Positions 1-11,002 of a stretch of DNA of 64,000 nt are shown piece by piece; position 1 is the first letter of the stretch, and each line of letters opens with the position of its first letter. This DNA comes from Isoperla grammatica (Eukaryota; Arthropoda; Insecta; Plecoptera; Perlodidae). The translations under genes and the position numbers were made by a program. The notes under the pieces are model-generated. The model searched no databases and was not told the origin of the DNA. It worked only from the letters and a program-made list of their open reading frames with translations. The stretch spans positions 1,642,001-1,706,000 of the forward strand of contig OX246739.1 of NCBI GenBank assembly GCA_945910005.1, written 5' to 3'.

Positions 1-1
1 C

Positions 2-118
2 GAGCTTTGTGGCTGCTCTACTGAAGACGAGGAACAAGAGTGCTTGAATACCGACAACACGGGAGATGAGGATGAAGACAATGATGATGAAGATGAAGAG
101 AACTTCTGGCAAACGTGA
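2..118 (+). CDS. C-terminal end of an unidentified acidic protein (partial, 5' end outside window)
   Basis: Only one frame is open from the window edge. It reads a short Cys-containing stretch (ELCGCSTEDEEQEC), then a run of Asp/Glu/Asn, and ends NFWQT before TGA at 116-118. The other two frames stop within 45 bases. The sequence AAAC|GTGAGT at 111-120 is also a good splice donor, so this may instead be an internal exon ending at 114. In that case the phase (2 bases left over) does not fit the next recognised exon at 3513, so it probably belongs to another gene. Family not recognised. Confidence 0.4.
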   Translation, partial: ELCGCSTEDEEQECLNTDNTGDEDEDNDDEDEENFWQT

Positions 119-119
119 G

Positions 120-400
120 TTTTACTAATCAGTCTATGAATAGTAACTAGTATACAATAATAATAATTATTATTATTGTTAAACAACAGATATCCATGGG
201 TATGTTGGGATGACTACGATTATTAAGTCCTTCACAGTGATACAATTATAACTCCGAAATAGTAATAAATAGATATTACGATGAGGGATGCCCTGCATTT
301 CATATACACATCTAATTATTATTATTTGTTAGCAATATCTCCCTTAAATATTACATGATTACCCTATTGGTACATATCAATCGATTTGTATTTACATTTT
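120..400. other. AT-rich noncoding stretch
   Basis: It holds short (AAT)n/(ATT)n runs near 158-178 that form an imperfect inverted repeat. No coding or RNA signal is seen. Confidence 0.5.
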
Positions 401-1015
401 CTATAATATTGTCTTCTCGATATTTTCTGTGATATGAACCGTTCAAAAGTTATTGATGAAAATGTGTATGACGTCACGACGCTCCTGGCGCCCTCTGCAG
501 CGTGCCACGATGTGCCAAGTAGATGCAAAATACTCAAATAGTATTTCGTAATAGAATTGTTTCCTTGACATTTTCTGTGACATGAACCGTTCAAACGTAC
601 TATTAATTAAAACGTGTCTATGACGTCATGACGCTCCTGGCGCCCTCTTCAGCGTGCCAGGATGTGCCAGGTAGGTGCAAAATACTCGTTTAGCATTTTA
701 TAGTAGAATTGTACCCTACATATTTTCTGTGACATGAACCGTTCACACGTTATTAGTTCAAACGTGTATATGACGTCACGACGCTCCTGGCGCCCTCTGC
801 AGCCCGCCAGAATGTGGCAGATAGGTTATAAATGCTTGTCTAGTATGACATCATACAATTGTCCTCTTGATATTTTCTGTGACATAAACCGTTCAAAAGT
901 TATTAATTAAAACGTGTCTATGACGTCACGACGCTCCTGGCGCCCTCTGCAGCGTGCCAGGATCTGCCAGGTAGGTGCAAAATACTCGTATGGTATGCCG
1001 TAACAGAATACCGTT
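400..1015. repeat. Tandem repeat, about 150-bp unit, 4 copies, each with a CRE-type TGACGTCA
   Basis: The marker TTTTCTGTGA.ATGAACCGTTC recurs at about 424, 572, 723 and 873, giving a period near 150 bp. Each copy carries TATGACGTCA followed by a CTCCTGGCGCCCTCT block. The copies differ by a few percent, so this is a moderately old array. The fourth copy runs into different sequence after about 1015. The palindrome TGACGTCA is the consensus CREB/ATF site; whether it is functional is unknown. Confidence 0.8.
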
Positions 1016-1109
1016 TACCGCAATACTCTTTCACGAAAGGCGCACGAGATACCTTTTGCTCCTCTACTATACTGCAGAAAGCGGTGTTCACTGGTGTTAG
1101 ACCATAGAC

Positions 1110-1627
1110 ATATTGTCTATGCTCAGAGCCCAAGGCAGGCGGCCTTGAGTGTGAACTATGCATTCGGGCCTTAGAGCCCAAGGCAGGCAGGCGGTCTTGA
1201 GTGTGAACTATGCATTCGGGCCTTAGCGCCCAAGGCAGGCTTAGAGCCCAAGGCAGGCGGTCTTGAGTGTGAACTATGCATTCGGGCCTTAGAGCCCAAG
1301 GCAGGCAGGCGGTCTTGAGTGTGAACTATGCATTCGGGCCTTAGCGCCCAAGGCAGGCTTAGAGCCCAAGGCAGGCGGTCTTGAGTGTGAACTATGCATT
1401 CGGGCCTTAGAGCCCAAGGCAGGCAGACGGTCTTGAGTGTGAACTATGCATTCGGGCCTTAGCGCCCAAGGCAGGCTTAGAGCCCAAGACAGGCGGTCTT
1501 GAGTGTGAACTATGCATTCGGGCCTTAGAGCCCAAGGCAGGCTTAGAGCCCAAAGCAGGCGGTCTTGAGTGTGAACTATGCATTCGGGCCTTAGAGCCCA
1601 AGGCAGGCTTAGAGCCCAAGGCAGGCG
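1110..1627. repeat. Composite minisatellite (GCCCAAGGCAGGC / CTTGAGTGTGAACTATGCAT)
   Basis: Two modules alternate: a short GC-rich block (TTAGAGCCCAAGGCAGGC, sometimes doubled) and a longer block containing TTGAGTGTGAACTATGCATT and CGGGCC. Units with one or two short blocks alternate, giving a higher-order arrangement. Open frames on both strands here are repeat artefacts. Confidence 0.85.
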
Positions 1628-2415
1628 CGGGCCGCGCGGGCGGTTTATTGAGTGACGGTCTGTTATTTCTGGATCTACTTTTAGACGGTGAGATGATGTA
1701 TGACTTGTATGTAAAGTAACCCCGGCTTCAGTACTCAAGGATAAGTGATCGAATAACTTCAAAGAAATCAACCGAGTACACTTTACATAATATCTTCGAA
1801 TAGCGAGATGTCAACCAACTTGTTCGAGCAACACAGGAACATCAAATACCTCATGAGTTGAACGAGTCAACTACGGCCATTTGTTTATAATGAAACCCTT
1901 CACTTCAAAACAAACTGAAAACAATAATATTACGAATTAATCTTGCAGCATGAATTAAGAAATGACTGAACCACCTCTGGATGCTTTGTTGCAGCTGTGT
2001 GACTGGCTTTCCAAACTATAGCATTTTAAACCCAATGACTATAGAGATGAATGCCAGTATTATATTTAACTTAATTCTTAGAACAACACATCGTCCTATT
2101 CTTGCCAAATCTCGATTAACCTTGTTGCGGAATTAAACAGAGATAAATCCCAGCAGAATGCCAAACCTATTTTAGTACTATGCTGTCCTCTACATCTCGT
2201 CGTGCGTGTTGTTATTTACGGCATGCCATGTTTTATCTTCTCAATGAAGGCCAAATGCGATGCTGGGACCTGGGTTGAAGAAGCAACAGTGCTCGAAACA
2301 CAGTGATAGTGATACAAATGTGAAACATGCTTTGATACAACGGGCACATTTCATGTGTTATTCTCTAGTTAGTTATCTGGCCGTACTAGCTCGCCAAATG
2401 CTATGACTGTAAACC
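1628..2415. other. Noncoding stretch, nothing recognised
   Basis: No ORF of note, repeat or RNA gene is visible between the minisatellite and the SINE. Confidence 0.4.
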
Positions 2416-2417
2416 GA

Positions 2418-2660
2418 TAGAGGTGGCTCAGCGGTAAGACGCGAGACTAATTCGGGTGGTCGCCGGTTCGATTCCGGCCACCGGCAGTCCTGACTGAAGG
2501 TTTTTTCCGAGGTTTTCCTCAGTCGTAAAGGCTAATGCTGGGATTGAGTCCTACTAATAGCCCTCGAACATTCCTTCCCAGCTATCCAAACACCCTAGGT
2601 AAAACTGGTGTGCGCACCCTATAACGGGTATTGCTACGAAAAATTGTTATTATGATGACT
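2418..2660 (+). mobile_element. tRNA-derived SINE
   Basis: It begins with a tRNA-like head. An A box (TGGCTCAGCGG, 2424-2434) and a B box (GGTTCGATTCC, 2465-2475) are about 40 bp apart, as needed for RNA polymerase III. A tRNA-unrelated body follows, containing GGGATTGAGTC and ending near AAAAATTGTTATTATGATGA. The same element occurs on the other strand at 35640-35898, so this is a dispersed family rather than a single tRNA gene. Downstream of the B box there is no CCA end or acceptor-stem pairing typical of a functional tRNA. Confidence 0.8.
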
Positions 2661-3512
2661 GGTAGGCAACGAAACATCTAGACCATAGCAGTTTTGGGGC
2701 AAGGAAAAGACGGATTCATGAATCATATCACAATCATGTCAAAAGTTTTTGGCAAAATGTCATTCACGTGTCTAGCATTTTGGAAATTATCTCCCGGGCA
2801 AACCAAAAGGTAAATACAGCCTGGCAAAAATGTCGAGCGTACAGCTTGTCAAAAGATATTGTCATCTTGAACTTAGCAGTAACATTCAATGCCGCAGCAC
2901 AGGATTGAGACTTTACCTATAAATCTTCATTCACATAGTTGACCATGTTGCTATACTAGACCCAACGTAAGTAGCCTTATCTACTGTCCGTTTCATGCAC
3001 ACTTTCTCAAGGAAAATCAACAGATAGGCCTACCTCAACCTGATAGTTACTATTTTGTATTTTACAACGTATAATGTAATTTGTTTTTATATTTTGTTAC
3101 TGTTTTATTCTGCGCTTAACCAGTAAAACTGTGTCGGAGCTGCATCGAAGCATCGAAGGGTTGTCATACGGGAACGAGGGGAGTTTGAGAGCGTTTGGAT
3201 CGCAAAGAAGGTTGACAAGTATGCGGAAGAAGCAAAAAGTGTAGGAAGAAGACTGATGAATGTCACGTGAGATGTATAGACTAAAGAGCAAAGAGCTGCA
3301 CGAGAGCCCTGTTTGCGGGCACCGGTCACCGCGGGGCGAGGGGTGGGAGGGGAAACAGTGAAGGGTTGAGTCGAGACTAGACCTCACACTGACTGAATCG
3401 TTAACCTCATCATGACGTACGCGGAATCACCGCAACGCGCCAACCAGAGTAGTCTATTCTTAACAGCGCAATGTAAATATTTTCTAACGTGTTTGCTTCT
3501 GATCTATTTCAG

Positions 3513-6500
3513 CGCTGACAGTTCGTTTCCTGACCAAGCGTTACATCGGCGAGTATGACCACCAAGCAGGCAAGTTGAGAGTGCTATGATCTCTATCAAC
3601 AGAGCATGACAGCCGATCAATCATGTTAACGAGATGTGATTTATGTTGCAGAGAACCGATATAAACATGAAGTGTTGGTGGATGGGGAACCGGTGCTGTT
3701 TGAGATACTCGACACGTGTCCTAAGGTAACTTACCTCACCTTAAGACACTCGACACGTGTCCTAATGTAACTTACCTCGCTTTAAGCTACTCGACACGTG
3801 TCCTAAGGTAACTTACCTCGCTTTAAGATACTAGACACGTGTCCTAAGGTAACTTACCTCGCTTTAAGACACTCGACACGTGTCCTAATGTAACTTACCT
3901 CGCCTTAAGACACTCGACACGTGTCCTAAGGTAACTTACCTCGCCTTAAGACACTCGACACGTGTCCTAAGGTAACATACCTCGCTTTAAGATACTCGGC
4001 ACGTGTCCTAAGGTAACTTACCTCGCCTTAAGACACTCGACACGTGTCCTAAGGTAACATACCTTGCTTTAAGATACTCGGCACGTGTCCTAAGGTAACT
4101 TACCTCGCTTTAAGACACTCGACACGTGTCCTAAGGTAACATAACTCGCTTTAAGATACTCGACACGTGTCCTAAGGTAACTTACCTCGCTTTAAGATAC
4201 TCGACACGTGTCCTAAGGTAACTTACCTCGCTTTAAGATACTCGACACGTGTCCTAAGGTAACTTACGTAGATCTAAGATACTCGAAACGTGTCCTAAGG
4301 TAACTTACCTCGCCTTAAGACACTCGACACGTGTCCTAATGTAACTTACCTCGCTTTAAGCTACTCGACACGTGTCCTAAGGTAACTTACCTCGCCTTAA
4401 GACACTCGACACGTGTCCTAATGTAACTTACCTCGCTTTAAGCTACTCGACACGTGTCCTAAGGTAACTTACCTCGCCTTAAGACACTCGACACGTGTCC
4501 TAAGGTAACATACCTTGCTTTAAGATACTCGGCACGTGTCCTAAGGTAACTTACCTCGCTTTAAGACACTCGACACGTGTCCTAAGGTAACATAACTCGC
4601 TTTAAGATACTCGACACGTGTCCTAAGGTAACTTACCTCGCTTTAAGATACTCGACACGTGTCCTAAGGTAACTTACCTCGCTTTAAGATACTCGACACG
4701 TGTCCTAAGGTAACTTACGTAGATCTAAGATACTCGAAACGTGTCCTAAGGTAACTTACCTCGCCTTAAGACACTCGACACGTGTCCTAATGTAACTTAC
4801 CTCGCTTTAAGCTACTCGACACGTGTCCTAAGGTAACTTACCTCGCCTTAAGACACTCGACACGTGTCCTAATGTAACTTACCTCGCTTTAAGCTACTCG
4901 ACACGTGTCCTAAGGTAACTTACCTCGCTTTAAGATACTAGACACGTGTCCTAAGGTAACTTACCTCGCTTTAAGACACTCGACACGTGTCCTAATGTAA
5001 CTAACCTCGCCTTAAGACACTCGACACGTGTCCTAAGGTAACTTACCTCGCCTTAAGACACTCGACACGTGTCCTAAGGTAACATACCTCGCTTTAAGAT
5101 ACTCGGCACGTGTCCTAAGGTAACTTACCTCGCCTTAAGACACTCGACACGTGTCCTAAGGTAACATACCTTGCTTTAAGATACTCGGCACGTGTCCTAA
5201 GGTAACTTACCTCGCTTTAAGACACTCGACACGTGTCCTAAGGTAACATAACTCGCTTTAAGATACTCGACACGTGTCCTAAGGTAACTTACCTCGCTTT
5301 AAGATACTCGACACGTGTCCTAAGGTAACTTACCTCGCTTTAAGATACTCGACACGTGTCCTAAGGTAACTTACCTAGATCTAAGATACTCGAAACGTGT
5401 CCTAAGGTAACTTACCTCGCTTTAAGATACTCGACACGTGTCCTAAGGTAACTTACCTAGCTCTAAGATACTCGACACGTGTCCTAAGGTAACTTACCTC
5501 GCTTTAAGATACTCGACACGTGTCCTAAGGTAACTTACCTCGCTTTAAGATACACGACACGTGTCCTAAGGTAACTTACCTCGCTTTAAGATACTCGACA
5601 CGTGTCCTAAGGTAACTTGTCTCGCTTTAAGATACACGACACGTGTCCTTAGGTAACTTACCTCGCTCTAAGATACTCGACACGTGTCCTAAGGTAACTA
5701 CCCTCGCTCTAAGATACTCGACACGTGTCCTAAGGTAACTACCCTCGCTCTAAGATACTCGACACGAGTCCTAAGGTAACTTACCTCACTTCAAGATACT
5801 CGACACGTGTCCTAAGGTAACTTACCTCGCTTCAAGATACACGACACGTGTCCTAAGGTAACTTACCTCGCTTTAAGATACTCGACACGTGTCCTAAGGT
5901 AACTTACCTCGCTTTAAGATACACGACACGTGTCCTAAGGTAACTTACCTCACTTCAAGATACTCGACACGTGCCCTAAGGTAACTTACCTCGCCATAAG
6001 ATACACGACACGTGTCCTAAGGTAACTTGTCTCGCTTTACGATACTCGACACGTGTCTTAAGGTAACTTGTCAACCGCTGGACGCTTTTGACCTTTTAAA
6101 TACGTAAGTGTTATCAGGGGCGGACTCGGATGAAAAGGCCCGGGATGCTGGGTTTCGGCGGGGCCCGCACGAAGAGGCGTGGCGCAGCTGGGGTCTGGGG
6201 CAAAGCCCCAGCCGCCGGAGGCCATACACCGAAGGCACAAAATTTTTTTGGGGTTGCATTGAATTATATGGCCTAAAATACGATTTTGGGGCGCGATTAA
6301 CAGAGGCCACCCTACCAGTAGAAAAATAATTTTCATTATTTTCAATTAATTACATTAAATATTTACAATAAATATTACAATACACTCAAATATAATTTCA
6401 AAAACATACTTATAGAGTCGGGTTAAGATTTTTTTTAGCAATATACAGCAATATAAGGGCCCGGATTTGCCCAGAAGCCCAAGACGCGATCGCATCCCGG

Positions 6501-9500
6501 CATCCCTAGACAGTCCGCGCCCGCCTTCGATGCACGGTTTAGCAGTAAAATGCAATTATAAATTGATCCCAAGGCAGCAACTAGTGTTGTATGGGAGTCT
6601 AGTGAGGGTGCCCGTGTGATGCCAGTTTCCCTCTACGATGCACGGTTTAGCAGTAAAATGCAATTATAAATTGATCCCAAGGCAGCTACTAGTGTTGTAT
6701 TGTATGGGAGTCTAGTGAGAGTGCCCGTGTGATGGCAGAATAAGCCCCGTCTCCCTCTACGATGCACAGTTTAGCTGTAAAATGGAACTAAAAATTGATC
6801 CCAAGGCAGCCACTAGTGTTGTATGGGAGACTAGTGAGGGTGCCCATGTGATGCCAGAATAAGCCCCGTTTCCCTCTACGATGCACGGTTTAGCTGTAAA
6901 ATGCAACTAAAAATTGATCACAAGGCAGCCACTAGTGTTGTATGGGAGTCTAGTAAGGGTGTCTGTGTGATGCCAGAATAAGCCCCATTTCCCTCTACGA
7001 TGCACGGTTTAGCTGTAAAATGCAAATAAAAATGGATCTCAAGGCAGCTACTTGTGTTGTATGGGAGTCTAGTGAGGGTGCCCGTGTGATGCCAGAATAA
7101 GCCCCGTTTCCCTCTACGATGCACAGTTTAGCTGTAAAATGCAACTAAAAATTGATCCCAAGGCAGCCACTAGTGTTGTATGGCAGTCTAGTAAGGGTGT
7201 CTGTGTGATGCCAGAATAAGCCCCGTTTCCCTCTAGGATGCAGGGTTTAGCTGTAAAATGCAAATAAAAATGGATCTCAAGGCAGCTATTTGTGTTGTAT
7301 GGGAGTCTAGTGAGGGTGCCCGTGTGATGCCAGAATAAGCCCCGTTTCCCTCTACGATGCACAGTTTAGCTGTAAAATGCAACTAAAAATTGATCCCAAG
7401 GCAGCCACTAGTATTGTATGAGAGTTTAGTGAGGGTGTCTGTGTGATGCCAGAATAAGCCCCGTTTCCCTCTAAGATGCACGGTTTAGCTGTAAAATGCA
7501 ACTAAAAATTGATCCCAAGGCAGCTACTAGTGTTGTATAGGAGTCTAGTGTGGGTGTCTGTGTGATGCCAGAATAAGCTCCATTTCCCTCTACGATGCAC
7601 GGTTTAGCTGTAAAATGCAACTAAAAATTGATCCCAAGGCAGCTACTTGTGTTGTATGGGAGTCTGGTGAGGGTGTCTGTGTGATGCCAGAATAAGCCCC
7701 GTATCCCTCTAAGATGCACGGTTTAGCTGTAAAATGCAATTAAAAATTGATCTCAAGGCAGCTACTAGTGTTGTATGGGAGTCTAGTGAGGGTGTCTGTG
7801 TGATGCCAGAATAAGCCCCGTTTCCCTCTACGATGCACGGTTTAGCTGTAAAATGCAACTAAAAATGGATCCCAAGGCAGCTACTAGTGTTGTATAGGTG
7901 TCTCGTGTGGGTGTCTGTGTGATGCCAGAATAAGGTCCGTTTCCCTCTACAATGCACGGTTTACTGTAAAATGCAATTAAAAATTGATCCCAAGGCAGCT
8001 ACTAGTGTTGTATGGGAGTTTAGTTAGGGTGCCCGTGTGATGCCAGAATAAGCCCCGTTTCCCTCTACTATGCACGGTTTAGCTGTAAAATGCAATTAAA
8101 AAATTGTTCCCAAGGCAGCTACTAGTGTTGTATGGGAGTCTAGTGAGGGAGCCTGTGTGATGCCAGAATAAGCCCAGTTTCCCTCTACGATGCACGGTTT
8201 AGCTGTAAAATGCAATTAAAAATTGATCCCAAGGCAGCTATTAGTGTTGTATGGGAGTCTAGTGAGGGAGCCTGTGTGATGCCAGAATAAGCCCCGTTTC
8301 CCTCTACGATGCACGGTTTAGCTGTAAAATGCAATTAAAAATTGATCCCAAGGCAGCTACTAGTGTTGTATGGGAGTCTAGTGAGGGAGCCTGTGTGATG
8401 CCAGAATAAGCCCCGTTTCCCTCTACGATGCACGGTTTAGCTGTAAAATGCAATTAAAAATTGATCCCAAGGCAGCTATTAGTGTTGTATGGGAGTCTAG
8501 TGAGGGAGCCTGTGTGATGCCAGAATAAGCCCCGTTTCCCTCTACGATGCACGGTTTAGCTGTACAATGCATTTAAAGATTGATCCCAAGGCAGCCACTA
8601 GTGTTGTATGGGAGTCTGGTGAGGGTGCCCGTGTGATGCCAGAATAAGCCCCGTTTCCCTCTACTATGCACGGTTTAGCTGTAAAATGCAATTAAAAAAT
8701 TGATCCCAAGGCAGCTACTAGTGTTGTATGGGAGTCTAGTGAGGGAGCCTGTGTGATGCCAGAATAAGCCCCGTTTCCCTCTACGATGCACGGTTTAGCT
8801 GTAAAATGCAATTAAAAATTGATCCCAAGGCAGCTATTAGTGTTGTATGGGAGTCTAGTAAGGGAGCCTGTGTGATGCCAGAATAAGCCCCGTTTCCCTC
8901 TACGATGCACGGTTTAGCTGTAAAATGCATTTAAAGATTGATCCCAAGGCAGCCACTAGTGTTGTATGGGAGTCTGGTGAGGGTGCCCGTGTGATGCCAG
9001 AATAAGCCGTTCCCCTCTACGGCAGGGGCGGACTGGGATAAAAAGGCCTGTGATGCTGGGTTTCGGGGGTGTTTGCACGAGGTGGCGTGGTGCAGCTGGG
9101 GTCTGGGGCAAAGCCCCAGTCGCTGGAGGCAAATATGCCGAAGGCACAAAAAATTGGTTGTGGTTGCATTGAATTTTAGGGCTTAAAATACGATTTTTAA
9201 AATAGGATTTAAAATACGATTAACAGCGGCCACCCTACCAGTAGCAAAATAATTTCCATAATATTCAATTAATTACAAACGCTACAAATGACCGCTCTAC
9301 TGCATGGGTCCTTGCTCCAACTCGACAGGTATTTGTTTCAGACGGACGAAGACACGCCCAGCAGTGAGACGATCCACTGGGCAGACGGCTTCCTATTGGT
9401 CTACGCCATCACAGACAGACGTTCCTTCAACTACGTGCGGAGAGTCAAGCAGGCGCTCTGCTGCGATACTCCCCTCGCTCTGGTGGGCAACAAGGGAGAC

Positions 9501-10639
9501 ATGGTACACCTACGACAGGTCAGCACGGAGGAAGGTGGGTCTTACATTTACATTCTCTCCTTCATACTTGCCGGCTCTCTTTGCAACCTAAACCACAGTA
9601 TACTAATCCACTCGGTAGCAAAGCTTGAGCAATTTTCGTGCTCTAACTCTTAACTGTATACAAATAGGATTGCAAACAATGGAAAAGGAGCTTATTCTAT
9701 ACAAAAACAACATTCAAATTTTAAAAAATAACAAGTGCTCTTTATTTAACAAGTTTAAAACAGTAGGCCCTATATACATTTGAAGGGAATATTTGTTAAT
9801 TTTGCCATTTGAATAAATAAATTAATATAGATAGCCTACTTCTTAATATATACTGTACAAAAGTGATTGTCATTTCTAAAAACAGGGTGTAGTACTTAGT
9901 ACTAATTAATTTTATCTAACAAAGCAGTTAAGAGCAAAGAGGAGCATTACCTACATTAGAAACCGCACATAATTTTCATTTCTTAATTATATCTTAATAA
10001 TGCTATTTGAAATAAAAAATGTGAGTCAACAGCAGCTGTGGCTTAGTAAGCCCTACAGTCTGAACGAAACATTACAATCAGTAGCGTAGTTATTTTGATT
10101 ATTAAATCTACAGTTAGTAATTAAATAAAATGAATTACTAATAACAACCACAGTGATTATAATGTCTGTAGGGCTTACCAAACCACAGTCCACGGAAATC
10201 CAGATTTTGAAGTCTATTCTCGAGATTAATTTAAAAATGAAAATTTTGTGTGGTTTTAACGTAAAGCGACCCTTCACTCTAAACACATTGCAATATTTGA
10301 TCATTTTGACTTAGAAACAAATAAATAAAGCCTTTCTTTTGTTCTGAATACTGTACAAAGTAGATTGTTATCCGTGTGTACTGAATCGTGTACAGACCGA
10401 GTATCGCCGTATTTGCAGGGGAGATCTTGGCCAAAGACTACGAGTGTTGGTTCAGCGAGGTGGCGGCGGCCGAACAGGTGACGCAAGTAGCAGACGCGTT
10501 CCACGAGCTGTGTCGGGAGGTCCTGAGCGTCCGCCGCAAGAACAAACAGTCGTTGCTCAACCGCATGCTGGGAACCAAGCCGGCCGGCCTGCGCGTCTAT
10601 TCCAGGGGCAAGAGTGACAGTGCGCTGCCCAAAGATTAA
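3513..10639 (+). CDS. Ras-superfamily small GTPase, RERG/RASL-like (5' part missing)
   Basis: Four exons join in frame: 3513-3569, 3652-3725, 9342-9534 and 10419-10639 (TAA). The product reads ALTVRFLTKRYIGEYD (effector region), then VLFEILDTCPK (switch II), FLLVYAITDRRSFNYV, GNKGD (the NKxD guanine-specificity motif), FSEVAAAEQ (G5-like), and ends SRGKSDSALPKD. This matches the RERG/RASL branch of the Ras family, small GTPases that lack a C-terminal CAAX box; none is seen here. The usual DTAGQ is DTCPK, so the switch-II Gly and the catalytic Gln are absent, which suggests poor GTP hydrolysis. The first intron (3570-3651) is GC-AG. The exon with the P-loop was not found; phase requires it to end one base into a codon. 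A poly(A) signal ATTAAA lies at 10775-10780. The 5.6-kb third intron is almost entirely repeats. Confidence 0.85.
3703..6075. repeat. 41-bp tandem array (about 58 copies) derived from the GTPase exon/donor junction
   Basis: The first copy is the last 23 bases of the exon (codons for EILDTCPK) plus the donor GTAACTTACCTC. Every later unit repeats GATACTCGACACGTGTCC, then TAAG|GTAACTTACC. Each unit holds the 10-bp palindrome GACACGTGTC with an E-box core CACGTG. On the opposite strand each unit reads GAG|GTAAGT, a consensus donor. A marker variant (TAGATCTAAG followed by CGAAACGTG) occurs at 4268, 4719 and 5375, spaced 451 and 656 bp, exactly 11 and 16 units. This shows segmental duplication inside the array. 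Confidence 0.95.
6115..6527. mobile_element. Module M of a dispersed repeat (CAGGGGCGGACT end), copy 1
   Basis: It starts CAGGGGCGGACTCGGATG and ends with the near-inverse GACAGTCCGCGCCCG, giving imperfect terminal inverted repeats of about 12 bp. Inside it has GCAGCTGGGGTCTGGGGC and a GCATTGAATT..TATGG block. The same module recurs at 9024 (truncated) and 15408. The CAGGG end resembles hAT termini, but no 8-bp target duplication was seen, so family assignment is tentative. Confidence 0.6.
6528..9018. repeat. 119-bp satellite, about 21 copies, framed by module M on both sides
   Basis: The unit carries GATGCACGGTTTAGCTGTAA, GATCCCAAGGCAGC, GTGTTGTATGGGAGTCTAGT and CCAGAATAAGCCCCGTTTCC, with period 119. 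Copies vary by a few percent, and local homogenised blocks are seen around 8100-8560 and 8640-8990. The order module M, satellite, module M (6115-9290) resembles non-autonomous elements with a tandem-repeat core, such as some Helentron-type elements of invertebrates; that comparison is inference. A second satellite tract lies at 15845-16523. Confidence 0.9.
9024..9285. mobile_element. Module M, truncated copy 2
   Basis: It begins GGCAGGGGCGGACTGGGAT directly after the last satellite unit. It is alignable to the first part of the 6115 copy (GCAGCTGGGGTCTGGGGC, then AAAATACGATTTT and CACCCTACCAGTAG). It ends just 55 bp before the GTPase exon at 9342, so the element lies at the extreme 3' end of the intron. 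Confidence 0.6.
10036..10188. mobile_element. Small MITE with about 23-bp terminal inverted repeats
   Basis: The left end CTGTGGCTTAGTAAGCCC continues into TACAG. The right end read on the minus strand is CTGTGGTTTGGTAAGCCC, then TACAG, with two differences. The element is 153 bp, AT-rich inside, and sits in the last intron of the GTPase gene. Target duplication not clear. Confidence 0.55.
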
Positions 10640-10774
10640 GACAAACATTCATTACGAATTTATAAAACAAGACACTGATTTCTGGCAACACTTTATCACT
10701 CGCAATATATTAATATCGGTGAACAAACTGGACTAATCCTCTTGACGAGGACAATATTTATTTAATCTTTTTGT

Positions 10775-10780
10775 ATTAAA
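10775..10780 (+). promoter_or_regulatory. Poly(A) signal ATTAAA of the GTPase gene
   Basis: ATTAAA lies 136 bp after the stop codon and is followed by a GT-rich stretch (GTTGTACAAGTGGTGG). Confidence 0.5.
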
Positions 10781-11002
10781 GACTGTTGTACAAGTGGTGG
10801 TTACATGTGAGCATTTATTGACGAGTTGACGAGCAACGGGAATGAACTGCTAAAAGTAAGCGTTCTATTAGAATTTTTTTACCCGATTTGAAAGCATTCA
10901 GTCGTTTGTCTTTCAACTCCGCACCAATTCATGGGCCTTCACTGGCGACAGGAATAATCGTTGAAAACAATTATCACCACGTACCGCATTTATGTTAGTC
11001 AT

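Noticed and set aside
1289..1771. 160-codon minus-strand frame
   Set aside because: It lies within the composite minisatellite and repeats with it.
2418..2490. Functional tRNA gene
   Set aside because: It has A and B boxes but no proper acceptor stem, and the same body follows in a second copy; it is a SINE head.
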